The notes beneath the pieces were generated by a model that did not search any database, was not told where the DNA came from, and worked only from the letters and a program-made list of their open reading frames with translations. A stretch of 64,000 nt of DNA, from positions 124,001 to 188,000 of the forward strand of contig RHHX01000001.1 in assembly GCA_009884515.1 (NCBI GenBank), given 5' to 3'. The stretch's first letter is position 1, and every line of letters starts with the position of its first letter. Source of the DNA: Candidatus Mycoplasma liparidae (GTDB lineage Bacteria; Bacillota_I; Bacilli_A; Mycoplasmatales; Mycoplasmoidaceae). The position numbers were made by a program, and so were the translations under genes. Shown piece by piece: positions 55,525 through 64,000 of the stretch.

Positions 55525-56937
55525 ATGAATAATATAATTAAAGGACATATCTTTCAAGTATTAGGGCCTATTGTTGATGTTAAATTCGCTTTAGAAGATT
55601 TACCAAAAATCAATGATGCTTTAATTGTAAATATGCCTAATAATAGAAAACTTGTTTTAGAAGTTAGTCAATTAGTTGGTGATAATGTTGTTAGATGTAT
55701 TTCAATGGATTCAACTGATGGATTAATTAGAAGTCAAGAAGTAATTAATACAAATAATCCAATATTAGTACCAGTTGGTAATCAAGTTTTAGGAAGAATG
55801 TTTAATGTTATTGGTGATACTATCGATGAAGGACCTCCTTTAAAAAACCCAAAATTATTATCAATTCACAGACCACCTCCAAGTTATGCTGATCAATCTA
55901 CAAATATTGAAATTTTGGAAACTGGAATTAAAATAATTGATTTATTAGTTCCGTATGCAAAAGGTGGAAAGATTGGTTTATTTGGTGGAGCTGGAGTTGG
56001 TAAAACTGTTTTAGTACAAGAATTAATCAATAACATTGCTATTGAATATGGTGGATTAAGTGTTTTTGCTGGAGTTGGTGAAAGAACTCGTGAAGGTAAT
56101 GATCTTTATCATGAAATGAAAAATTCTGGAGTTCTTAATAAAACAGCGCTAGTTTTTGGACAAATGAATGAACCTCCTGGTGCTAGAATGAGAGTTGCTT
56201 TAACTGCTTTAACAATGGCTGAAGAATTTAGAGATAATCAAGGGCAAGATGTTTTATTATTCATTGATAATATTTTCAGATTTACACAAGCTGGTAGTGA
56301 AGTTAGTGCTTTATTAGGAAGAATGCCTTCTGCAGTTGGTTATCAACCAACCTTAGCTTATGAAATGGGTCAATTGCAAGAAAGAATTACTTCCACTAAA
56401 AAAGGTTCAATAACATCTGTTCAAGCAATATATGTTCCAGCCGATGATTTAACAGATCCAGCTCCTGCTACAACTTTTACTCACTTAGACGCTAGAACTG
56501 TTTTAGATAGACAAATAGCTTCATTAGGTATTTTTCCAGCTATTCACCCTCTTGAATCAAGTTCAAGATTACTTGACCCTAAAATTGTTGGTGCTGAACA
56601 TTATCGGATTGCAACAAAGGTAAAAGAAATTTTACAAAGATTTAATGACTTACAAGATATTATTGCTATTTTAGGTATGGAAGAATTAGCTGATGATGAT
56701 AAAATCATCATTACTAGAGCAAGAAAAATTAGAAACTTCCTTTCTCAACCATTTTTTGTTGCTGAAAAATTTACTGGTACTGTTGGTAAATATGTTAAAC
56801 CTTCTGATACTGTTAAAGGTTTTGCAGCATTAGTTGATGGTGAATGTGATGATATTAATGAACAATTCTTTATTAATATCGGAACAATTGATGAAGCTAT
56901 TAAAAAATATAATGACTCAAAGAAAAGTAAAAAATAA
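55525..56937 (+). CDS. atpD: ATP synthase F1 subunit beta
   Basis: 470 residues. Catalytic Walker A GGAGVGKT is at residues 154-161, the GERTREGNDLYHEM segment near 187, Walker B VLLFIDNIFRFTQAG near 248, and the ALLGRMPSAVGYQPTLA loop near 270. It makes or hydrolyses ATP in the F1 head. AAGGAGAAT precedes the ATG. It is the best conserved gene in the window. Confidence 0.97.
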   Translation: MNNIIKGHIFQVLGPIVDVKFALEDLPKINDALIVNMPNNRKLVLEVSQLVGDNVVRCISMDSTDGLIRSQEVINTNNPILVPVGNQVLGRMFNVIGDTIDEGPPLKNPKLLSIHRPPPSYADQSTNIEILETGIKIIDLLVPYAKGGKIGLFGGAGVGKTVLVQELINNIAIEYGGLSVFAGVGERTREGNDLYHEMKNSGVLNKTALVFGQMNEPPGARMRVALTALTMAEEFRDNQGQDVLLFIDNIFRFTQAGSEVSALLGRMPSAVGYQPTLAYEMGQLQERITSTKKGSITSVQAIYVPADDLTDPAPATTFTHLDARTVLDRQIASLGIFPAIHPLESSSRLLDPKIVGAEHYRIATKVKEILQRFNDLQDIIAILGMEELADDDKIIITRARKIRNFLSQPFFVAEKFTGTVGKYVKPSDTVKGFAALVDGECDDINEQFFINIGTIDEAIKKYNDSKKSKK

Positions 56938-56939
56938 TT

Positions 56940-57347
56940 ATGTTAACTAGATTAAAAATTTATGATTATGAAGGTTTAAAGTTTAATGAAGATATTAGAC
57001 ATTTTGAAACAATAACAACAAATGGTCACATAACACTATCAGCACAGCATGTTAATATAATTGCTAAAATTACTAATTGTACATCAACAATAACTTTTGA
57101 AAATAACACAACTAAAACTTGTATTATTCTTGATGCTTTAATGTTTAGTACTAAAACTGAAATTAAAGTTTTTACTGAATTTTTCAGTTTTACTGAAACT
57201 ATCAATTTTGATAATATTCAAAATTCAAGTATTAAATTACAAGGTGAATTGAATTTATTAAATAAATCAAATGAAGATCTTTTTAATGAGCTTAATAGAA
57301 AATTACAATTATCTTTAAATAAAATTGAAGCTAGAAACACAAAATAA
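56940..57347 (+). CDS. atpC: ATP synthase F1 subunit epsilon
   Basis: 135 residues. An N-terminal beta-sandwich (LKIYDYEGLKFNEDIRHFE, ETITTNGHITLSAQHVNII) and a C-terminal helical hairpin follow the epsilon pattern, with low conservation as usual in mycoplasmas. It ends the operon and lies just before a strong terminator. Confidence 0.88.
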   Translation: MLTRLKIYDYEGLKFNEDIRHFETITTNGHITLSAQHVNIIAKITNCTSTITFENNTTKTCIILDALMFSTKTEIKVFTEFFSFTETINFDNIQNSSIKLQGELNLLNKSNEDLFNELNRKLQLSLNKIEARNTK

Positions 57348-57360
57348 AATATATGTGAAA

Positions 57361-57397
57361 AAAAAATGAGTCCTAAATATCAGGACTCATTTTTTTA
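57361..57397 (+). terminator. Strong terminator of the atp operon
   Basis: AAAAAATGAGTCCT (57361-57374) pairs with AGGACTCATTTTTT (57382-57395) across a 7-base loop, ending in a T run. Symmetry of the A and T runs means it could also end minus-strand transcripts coming from the tRNA. Confidence 0.92.
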
Positions 57398-57409
57398 TAT
57401 TGTTTAAAA

Positions 57410-57487
57410 TGGGGCGACCTACGGGATTCGAACCCGCGCATACTTGAGTCACAGTCAAGTGTGTTAACCAACTTCACCAAAGCCGCC
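57410..57487 (-). tRNA. tRNA-His (anticodon GTG)
   Basis: 78 nt including the CCA, which is encoded. The minus strand reads GGCGGCTTTGGTGAAG for the acceptor and D arm, anticodon arm ACTTGA-CTGTGAC-TCAAGT with anticodon GTG, and a T arm with GGTTCGAATCC. The extra 5' G pairs with discriminator C73, the identity feature of tRNA-His. The only tRNA gene in the window. Confidence 0.95.
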
Positions 57488-57523
57488 ATAAAACAAAAAT
57501 ATTATAAAATTTTTTTAATCATA

Positions 57524-58267
57524 TTAAGTTTTTGTTTTTAAAAATAAATATTTTCTTAAATCTTCAGGTGTTCCAATCCCATGCATTTTATCTTTATTAA
57601 TAATAATAGCAATTATTTTTTGATTATTTTTAATTGCATAATTATAAACTGGACATAAGTAGTATTCATTACCAACTTTGTCCAAGTTAATTATTTGTTC
57701 AATTCCATATTTAATAAAATCTGAACCTTTTGTTCAAAAATACCAACCGCAAACAGCAATATCAGTGATATTATCCTTTGCTTTTACTTCAGTAATGATA
57801 TTATTTTGATCAATTCTAACAAAAGATCATTTTTTTGAATCTTCTTTATCAAAACATAAAAGTGACCCATCAGCTTCTTTATTAAAATGTTCATCTAAAT
57901 AATCATCAAAATTCATATCAATAATTTGATCACAATTAGCCAAAAGAACTGGAATTGAATTATTTAAATCATCAAATAAAAAAAGCGCTGTAGCTGTTGT
58001 TCCTTCTGTTAAGAGATTAATATATTTAAATTTAACATTATAGCTATTTTCAAGATATTGAATTTCTTTTGCATATGCATTTTTAAAATTTTCGTTAATA
58101 ATAATAAAAAATGAAACATCATATTTTTTTGAATTAAAGCCGATTAATAATCATTCAAACATTGTTTTATCAAAAAATTTAATAAATGGTTTTAGTCCAA
58201 TAAATTCACTACCGACAAATCTGGTTCCTAAACCACCAGATGGAATTACTACATTAATTTTTTTCAT
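57524..58267 (-). CDS. Sugar-phosphate nucleotidyltransferase family protein
   Basis: 247 residues. The N-terminal signature is VVIPSGGLGTRF; VLLANCDQIIDMNF (the metal-binding D of the L-x-x-D type) lies near residue 110, and CGWYFWTKGSDF later. It couples a sugar-1-phosphate or alcohol phosphate to NTP. It is a candidate donor supplier for the glycosyltransferases at 47-50 kb, an inference. The substrate is unknown. It is divergent from the gene at 58386. Confidence 0.8.
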
Positions 58268-58385
58268 ATTGCCTCATTACATATTATAACTAAATATTGA
58301 CCTAAATTTATTACTAATTACACATGTAAAATTTTATTTCTATATGCTAAATTTTAATTAAATATTATAATATTTATAATAACTT

Positions 58386-60056
58386 ATGAAAAATATTATA
58401 ATAAACAACAATGGTAGCATTAAAATAGTTAAAGCTTATTTAGAATCTATAAATGAATCTAATAAGGTTTTATCTAAAGTCTATGTTACTGAAAGAATTA
58501 TTAATGCTCGTGAAGACTTTTCATTTGATATTTATTCAATGAGAAAAGAAAGAAAAGAATTAAACTATATTTTTAATAGAATAAATAAAATTAAAACTTT
58601 TATTAAAATTCAAACTATCAATTCTTTATTTATATTTAATCTACCGATAGAAACCGTTATTAAAAAATCTGATATTAGTAAAATTAAAAAAGTAATAAGT
58701 TCTTTTAATTTAAAAAATAAAGATCCGTTAATGAAAAGAATTGAAGATGATATTTCAAATATTATCAATATTATTAATACACTATATAATGCTATTGATT
58801 TCAAAAAAATAGTTTCATTATCAAAAAAAATCTTAAATAATGAGAAGAATATAACTATTGAAAGATATGAAGCAATATTAAAAGAAAAAGTAATTTTTCT
58901 AAAAAATAATAATAATACACAAAATTATAAAATGCATTTAAAAGTTTTTGAAAAAATTTTTAAATATTCTCATTCAAAATTTTCTTATTATCTTGAAAGT
59001 TATATTGATGAAAAAAAATCATTATTAGATAATTTACGTAATTTAGTTCAAATATATAACACTAAATTTTTTGAAATTAAAAAAGATCATACAGCTAAGT
59101 ATCCATTAGATATTATTCCGAGTGAATATGTTTTGTTAAAGTTAAAAAATATTAGATACACAAGAATTATTTACTATTCAACTAAAAATTTAAAAACAAA
59201 GATAATCGATAATCCTAGATGTATTACTTATTCACTTGATCAAAATAATAAAATTGTTGTTAATCATTTTGAGATTAAAGATCTTGAACAACATAAATGA
59301 AATAATATTAGAGAATTAGAAAAAATGATATTTAAAATTAGATATACTGCATTTTTAAGATTTACTTCTTTATTTCTAATATCAACTGGACCTTTCCTAT
59401 TTTTTCTTCCAGGACCAGCAGTATTATCATGAATAGGCTTTGCAATGTTCTTAGTTTATTATTCTGATTTTGTAAGTATGGTTTTGCCTTTTTTGCCTTT
59501 ATGATTCCAAGATTTATTTTTAAAATATGAAGTTGAATTTAATAAGTTAAAAAAAATTAGAGATCTTAAAAAATCATTTGAACCCGTAAATCATACGGGA
59601 ATAAAAAATGATTTATTAAAAATTGATTCAACCTTAACAAGAGAAGAAATTGCTATTAGAATTAAAAAAATAGAGGACCAACATATTATAGATATAAAAA
59701 TTTATAATGAACAAATGACTTTAAAGGTTGAAAGAAAACATAATGAAAAAGCAATAAAGGCTGCTGAAAAAATATTTGATAATAGTTTTTTTGAAAATGA
59801 TAGCTTATTTTATGATTCTTATTCAGATTCAATATTTGATGATAACTGAAAAACTTTTAATAAGAAAGATAAGAAAAATAATTATGAAAATTCTAAAGTA
59901 TTAAATAATCCATCTACTCCCACTCAAACAAGAAGTGTTTATCAAAATAATGCACCGGTATATGATTTGCCAATTGTAGAAAATAATAATGATGATAATG
60001 GAATTGATACTAAATTAAATGATTATTATGAGGAAAGTGATGAGGATTTTTATTAA
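58386..60056 (+). CDS. Large membrane protein of unknown function
   Basis: 556 residues. The first 305 residues are Lys/Ile/Asn-rich and soluble-looking, mostly helical. Two hydrophobic segments near 325-345 and 350-370 (FTSLFLISTGPFLFFLPG, LSWIGFAMFLVYYS) are followed by a charged coiled-coil region and an acidic Asn-rich tail (NNNDDNGIDTKL). No enzymatic motif. Promoter-like TATAAT boxes lie in the 118-bp gap before it. Probably a mycoplasma-specific structural or surface-associated protein. Confidence 0.65.
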
Positions 60057-60075
60057 GAAAGGATATTAAATAAAT

Positions 60076-60324
60076 ATGGCATCTTATAGTTCTGATATTC
60101 AAAAAACTTGAAATAAGGCAAAACTTTGTTTTTGTAAAGACAAAGATTGTGGTCCAAATGCTCATAGATTATGTTCTTTATGTAATAAAAAAATGTTGTA
60201 TGGTTCTAATTCAACTAACTTAACTCAAATTAATAGTAGATATGCTTGAAAAATAGAGGTTGGTGCAAAAAACATTAATCAGTGCATGCATCTAAACTGT
60301 ATAATGAAAAAAATAATCGTTTAA
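60076..60324 (+). CDS. Small Cys/His-rich, possibly HNH-like protein
   Basis: 82 residues with two TGA Trp. Cys pairs are CFC (18-20), CSLC near 33-36 and C-x-H at the end (NQCMHLNC). The arrangement CSLCNKK ... YAWKIE ... INQCMHLNC is reminiscent of small HNH proteins (C-x2-C ... W-x-I-D-H ... N-x-x-x-x-H-x-x-C), but the usual D-H is E-V, so a nuclease activity is doubtful. A GAAAGGATAT site precedes the ATG. It follows the 58386 gene by 19 bp. Confidence 0.5.
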
Positions 60325-60349
60325 AAATTAATTTAAAAGATTATTTTTT
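60308..60349. terminator. Bidirectional hairpin at convergent gene ends
   Basis: AAAAAATAATC (60308-60318) pairs with GATTATTTTTT (60339-60349), 11 bp with a 20-base loop. It overlaps the ends of both converging genes, including both stop codon regions. Confidence 0.6.
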
Positions 60350-60580
60350 ATTTTTATAAGAAATGGTTTCCTGAATACTTCCATCCATTTTTCTAACAAT
60401 TATAGTTGCACTAGAGTTTTTTGCAAATTCTTTTGCTTTATCAACAGCTTCAACTTTTGTTTTTAAAACAGCTGAAGCTTTTTCAGCATTACCTCTTTTA
60501 ACAACTCATTCTTTAGTGTCTTTTTTTTGTGATACATAATAAATATTAGTTGGTTTTTTTTTATCAATATTTGACATCAT
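60341..60580 (-). CDS. DUF2188 family protein
   Basis: 79 residues. The fold signature of DUF2188 is complete: YYVSQKKDTKEWVVKRGNAEKAS, VLKTKVEAVDKAKEFAKN and IIVRKMDGSIQETISYK. The function of DUF2188 is unknown. Two consecutive ATGs (60580, 60577) are possible. It is separated from the rplK promoter region by 120 bp and converges on the HNH-like gene. Confidence 0.8.
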
Positions 60581-60703
60581 CTTAAACTTCTTTTTAAAAC
60601 TAAATTTATTATAAAAAATATTCATAATAATAAATATGATAACTTATTTTTTAAAAAAATAAATAGAAAAATGAATGGAATACATATTAAAGCAATTTTA
60701 GTT

Positions 60704-60709
60704 TATAAT
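60704..60709 (+). promoter_or_regulatory. Candidate -10 box for rplK-rplA
   Basis: TATAAT at 60704-60709 is about 100 bp before the rplK GTG, leaving a long leader. No good -35 is seen. Confidence 0.45.
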
Positions 60710-60750
60710 TTAAAAGAATATTCTATATAAATAGTCTATTTTAAATTAAA

Positions 60751-60810
60751 GCAAGCGGAAGAAGAAATTCGTTATACCGCAAAGCGAACAAACGAAAGAG
60801 GTATGTTGCG
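60751..60810 (+). promoter_or_regulatory. Structured rplK leader, candidate L1 autoregulatory site
   Basis: This 60-base stretch is much richer in G and C than any neighbouring intergenic DNA. Two pairings exclude each other: GCGG (60755-60758) with CCGC (60777-60780), and ATACC (60774-60778) with GGTAT (60800-60804). The second would hide the ribosome-binding site AGAGGT of rplK. L1 represses the L11 operon in many bacteria; that this leader does so is inference. Confidence 0.4.
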
Positions 60811-61256
60811 TGGCTCCAAAGAAAAAAGAGATCGTAAGGATCGCTAAATTAGAAATAATTGGTGGTCAAGCTAAGCCGGGACCGGCTTTAGCATCTGTAG
60901 GAATTAATATGGCTGAGTTTACTAGAGCATTTAATGAAGCTACAAAAAATAGAATGGGAGATGTTGTTCCCGTTATTATTACTGCGTATAAAGACAAAAG
61001 CTTTATATTTGAAGTAAAAACAACACCAACAACAGTTTTATTATTAAAAGCTGCTGGAATCAAAAAAGGTTCTGCTAATGCTAAGAAAACTAATGTTGGT
61101 AAAATAACTAAAGCTCAGGCTTTAGAAATTGCTAAATATAAATTAATAGATATGAATGCATATAATGAAGAAGCTGCATTAAAAATGATTGCTGGTACTG
61201 CTAAACAAATGGGTATTACAATTGATGATTATGATTCTGAAAAGAAAGGTAATTAA
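60810..61256 (+). CDS. rplK: 50S ribosomal protein L11
   Basis: 148 residues. It opens MAPKKKEIVRIAKLEIIGGQAKPGPALASVGIN, shown here in part: GGQAKPGPALA near 20-30 is the L11 hallmark. The C-terminal rRNA-binding domain shows GSANAKKTNVGKIT and GTAKQMGI. L11 forms the GTPase-associated centre with 23S rRNA. The start is GTG at 60810 after AAAGAGGT. It is 2 bp before rplA, the usual L11-L1 pair. Confidence 0.96.
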   Translation: MAPKKKEIVRIAKLEIIGGQAKPGPALASVGINMAEFTRAFNEATKNRMGDVVPVIITAYKDKSFIFEVKTTPTTVLLLKAAGIKKGSANAKKTNVGKITKAQALEIAKYKLIDMNAYNEEAALKMIAGTAKQMGITIDDYDSEKKGN

Positions 61257-61258
61257 TT

Positions 61259-61945
61259 ATGGCTAAAAAATCAAAAAAAATAATTGAGCTTGAAAAAGAT
61301 ACTGATCTTAGAAAAATTTATCCAATTCTAGAAGGTATTAAATTAGCACAATCAAAATCACTTTCAAAATTTGATGGTTCAATTGATATTGCTATTAAAT
61401 TAAATTTAGACACAACAAAAGCTGAACAACAATTAAGAGGATCTTTATCATTTCCTCATAGTAATGGTAAAGTTCTTAAAATTCTAGCTTTAAGTGAAGA
61501 AATTTCTGAAAAAGATGCAAAAGCAGCTGGTGCTGACTTTTTTGGTGGAAAAGATAAAATTGAAGAAATTCAAAAAGGTTGATTAGACTTTGATGTAATT
61601 ATTACAACAAGTAAAATGATGCCTGCTCTAAGTAAATTAGGGAAACTTCTTGGACCAAGAGGTTTAATGCCAAATCCAAAAACTGGAACTGTTACAAATG
61701 ATTTGATTAAATCAATTAAAGAATTTAAAGCAGGTAAATTTGAATATCGAACTGATACATATGGAAACATTCATATGACAGTTGGAAAAGTATCATCAGA
61801 TCCTAATAATATTGAAGAAAATATTTTAAGTTTAATTAATTTAATTAAATCGAAAAGACCTTCAACAGTTAAAGGCACATTTATTCAAAATATTACTATA
61901 AGCCCAACAATGGGATTAGGTGTTAAATTGATTATTCCTCATTAA
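61259..61945 (+). CDS. rplA: 50S ribosomal protein L1
   Basis: 228 residues with one TGA Trp. Signatures: IAIKLNLDTTKAEQQLRG, MPALSKLGKLLGPRGLMPNPKTGTV and the closing ISPTMGLGVKL. L1 binds 23S rRNA at the L1 stalk and often its own leader mRNA. It ends in a strong terminator. Confidence 0.96.
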
Positions 61946-61979
61946 TAAAAAAGTTTCTTAAATTAAGAAACTTTTTTTT
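61946..61979 (+). terminator. Terminator of rplK-rplA
   Basis: AAAAAAGTTTCTTAA pairs with TTAAGAAACTTTTTT almost without loop, followed by a run of T. It starts right at the rplA stop. Confidence 0.9.
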
Positions 61980-62018
61980 ATTTATTTTAATTTAAAATAA
62001 ATAAAAAAGGAGTTAATA

Positions 62019-63119
62019 ATGAAAAGATTATCAAGTTTACCTAAAGAAGATGGCTTTATTTTTCCAGCGGAATTTGAAGAACATGAAGTTATATGAATGA
62101 TTTGACCTCAAAGAATTAACAATTGAAAAAATAATGCTTTAAATGCTCAAATAACATTTAGTTAATTAGCTAATGAAATTATCAAAAATGAACCTTTATA
62201 CATGATTGTTAGTAAAGAACAAATCCAAAATACTAAAAATCTCTTGGACCCTTAGATAGAAATTATTATTGGTGATAGTGATGATGCCTGAATAAGAGAT
62301 ACTGGACCAACTTGTATTCTTAATAGAAGTAATAATGATGTTAGGTGCTGTTAACTGAAAATTTAACGCCTGAGGTAGAAATTATGGATTATACAAATCT
62401 TGATTGAACAATGAAAAATAGGTCTAGAAGTAATTAATAAGATGAAATTAGATGATTTTATTTTAGAAGGTGGTTCTATTCATACTGATGGCAATGAAAC
62501 TTTATTTACAACTGAAGCTTCTTTATTATCTATGGGAAGAAATAAAAATTTAAGCAAAGAAGAAATTGAAAAATATTAATTGACTATTTAGGTGCTGAAA
62601 AAGTTATTTGATTAAAAAATGGTGTTTATGACAATGAAACTAATAAACATCTTGATAATATAATTCAAATACCAAGTATTGGTAAAATTTTATTACATTG
62701 AACTGATGATCAAACTATCCTCAATATCAATATTCTCTAGATGCTTATAATACTTTAAAAATTTAACTGCTGCTAAGAATAGAAAGTTTGAAATTATTAA
62801 AGTTCCAGCTCCTTATCCTTTAATAACATTAAAAGAAGAAGAATATTGCTGGTTTAAAAATTTAGATACAACACAAATTATTAGAAAAGTAAATGATCGA
62901 CAAGCTGCTTCATATATTAATCATTATATTGGAAACAATGCTGTTTATATGCCAATTTTTAATCTTGAAACAGATCAAGTTGCTTATGACATATTAAAAG
63001 AACATTATCCTAATAGAAAGATAATTAAAATTAATAATGCTCGAGATATTATCTTAGGTAGAGGAAATATCCATTGTATAACTCAGCAAATAATTAAATT
63101 ATCTTTTTTAATTATTTAA
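62019..63119 (+). pseudogene. aguA: Agmatine deiminase remnant
   Basis: A GGAG site and ATG start read FIFPAEFEEHEVIWMIWPQR, followed by a stop at codon 49. Pieces persist in shifting frames: DDAWIRDTGPTCI near 62282-62320, FILEGGSIHTDGNETLFTTEASLLSMGRN near 62460-62545 (shown here in part as LEGGSIHTDG), KLKEEEY-region, and GRGNIHCITQQ near 63058-63090 with the catalytic Cys. That pattern matches agmatine deiminase (agmatine to carbamoylputrescine). At least four indels or stops are present, so it cannot work. Confidence 0.9.
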
Positions 63120-63590
63120 AAGTTTTGTAATTTCCTTTTCAAATGAAAGTGGTTTTTCTTTAGATAAATATCTCTTGATTAATTCACCATCTTTATTAAT
63201 TAGAAATTTTTCAAAATTTCATTTAACATTTTTTGGTTTTGAACCATTTGCATCAGTGTTGATTAAAAACTCAAATAAAGGATTTATATCTTTGCCTTTA
63301 ACATTTGTTCTTGAAAACATCTCAAAAGTAACATCAAATTTGGTTTTACAAAAATTGATAATTTCGCTATCATCACTAAATTCTTGTTTTAAGAATTGAT
63401 TACATGGAAAACCTAAGATTACAAAGTTTTGGTCTTTATATTTTTTATATAATTGTTCTAGTTCTGCATATTGCATTGTATAACCGCATTTACTTGCTAC
63501 ATTAACAACTAAAACTATTTTCCCTTTATAGATACTAAAATCTATTATTTCATTATGAATATTTTTTATTTTAAATTCATGAAAATTCAT
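63108..63590 (-). CDS. Glutathione peroxidase family protein (thioredoxin-type)
   Basis: 160 residues. The peroxidatic residue is Cys35 in NVASKCGYTMQY (Sec in animal enzymes), with Gln in LGFPCNQF near 71 and Trp124 (TGA) in the KWNFEKFL element: the full C-Q-W catalytic set. It reduces peroxides; bacterial forms usually accept thioredoxin rather than glutathione. It overlaps the end of the aguA remnant by 12 bp. It is translated right after the PEBP gene. Confidence 0.92.
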
Positions 63591-63591
63591 A

Positions 63592-64000
63592 TTATTCTTC
63601 TAATTTTTTATAAACAAAATTAAATTCAGTTTCTTCGATTAAAATATCTTTGATTTCATTAAGAAGTTCGTTCATAAAAAACCCCTTTCTTAAATTAGTT
63701 TTTTTACTAGTTGCATACACTTTTAAAGTATATGTATGATCTTTATCTGGTGGATAACAACCACCAAAATTACTTGCTTCATCAATTAAATGTTTTCCAT
63801 CACTTAAAAATGAACTGTTTCAAGAATTTACTCCTTGAATAATATCTTTATTTTTATTACTTGCATTTTCTTGAAGCTGTTTTAAATCAACATCAACATC
63901 TGCTACCATTCAATGAATTCATGAAAATGAACACACTGGATTAGCATCATGGTCAATGAAAATAAAATTAAGATATTTACTTTCTTTTTTTAAATCTTTT
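63592..64000 (-). CDS. YbhB/YbcL (PEBP/Raf kinase inhibitor-like) family protein, partial
   Basis: 136 residues are visible; the N-terminus is beyond the window. Family signatures: DHDANPVCSFSWIHWMVADV, QGVNSW, FGGCYPPDKDHTYTLKVYA. Bacterial PEBP-like proteins bind small anionic ligands; their role is poorly known. The C-terminal helix (LLNEIKDILIEE) is usual. Its stop lies 1 base before the gpx ATG, so the two are in one operon. Confidence 0.85.

Noticed and set aside
63592..63675. Separate 27-residue gene before gpx
   Set aside because: It is the in-frame C-terminus of the PEBP-family gene.
1..64000. CRISPR array, insertion sequence, integrase or rRNA genes
   Set aside because: No regularly spaced direct repeats, transposase motifs with terminal repeats, or rRNA-like sequence were seen.

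Overview
The window is a 64-kb piece of a mycoplasma (Mollicutes) chromosome. It is very AT-rich. UGA must be read as tryptophan, because dozens of otherwise intact conserved genes carry in-frame TGA at Trp positions (AtpA, RF1, GlyRS, OppA). The release factor present is RF1, as expected for genetic code 4. AtpF carries a lipoprotein signal. Minimal-genome hallmarks are present: tight operons with 1-26 bp overlaps, no cell-wall genes, and an oligopeptide importer. The gene set looks like the hominis/synoviae branch of mycoplasmas, but I cannot place the species.

Layout. (1) 1-4723, minus: an operon running degV, a small HTH-like gene, a CxxC protein, coaD, rubrerythrin, a 53-residue protein, acyl carrier protein, a LicA-like kinase, a membrane protein and the start of obg. 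It is driven from a divergent promoter with a perfect 22-bp inverted repeat. (2) 4839-13620, plus: a Cys-rich protein, rpmE (L31), prfA, prmC, tsaC, rpiB, scpA, scpB, glyQS and dnaG. (3) 13621-16556: a decayed glycerol kinase followed by intact gapN. (4) 16606-25593, minus: a defence-like block with an HNH restriction endonuclease, a single 856-residue protein fusing an m5C and an m6A DNA methyltransferase, and a very large SF1 helicase broken by one frameshift; then an alpha/beta hydrolase. (5) 25701-28648, plus: DUF368 transporter-like protein, tlyA, dinB. (6) 28649-37491, minus: a surface-anchored protein, leucyl aminopeptidase, a short pyruvate kinase, an ECF S-component-like protein, membrane proteins, holA and ruvBA. 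(7) 37488-49633, minus: opp genes, with OppB and OppC fused in one 766-residue chain and OppF carrying a huge coiled-coil insertion; then a hydrolase and two glycosyltransferases. (8) 49735-57347, plus: F1Fo ATP synthase operon with an extra membrane gene between atpA and atpG. (9) 57410-64000: tRNA-His, a sugar nucleotidyltransferase, a large membrane protein, small proteins, rplK-rplA with a structured leader, a decayed agmatine deiminase, glutathione peroxidase and a partial PEBP-family gene.

How it fits together: translation and chromosome-maintenance genes (prfA, prmC, tsaC, glyQS, rplKA, rpmE, scpAB, dnaG, ruvAB, holA) are intact. Catabolic side branches (glycerol, agmatine) are decaying. 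Peptide import (Opp) with leucyl aminopeptidase suggests peptide use. ATP synthase, gapN and pyruvate kinase represent energy metabolism. The most distinctive items are the fused dual-specificity methyltransferase with its HNH nuclease, the OppBC fusion, the extra gene in the atp operon and the symmetric divergent promoter. No CRISPR array, insertion sequence or rRNA gene was seen.
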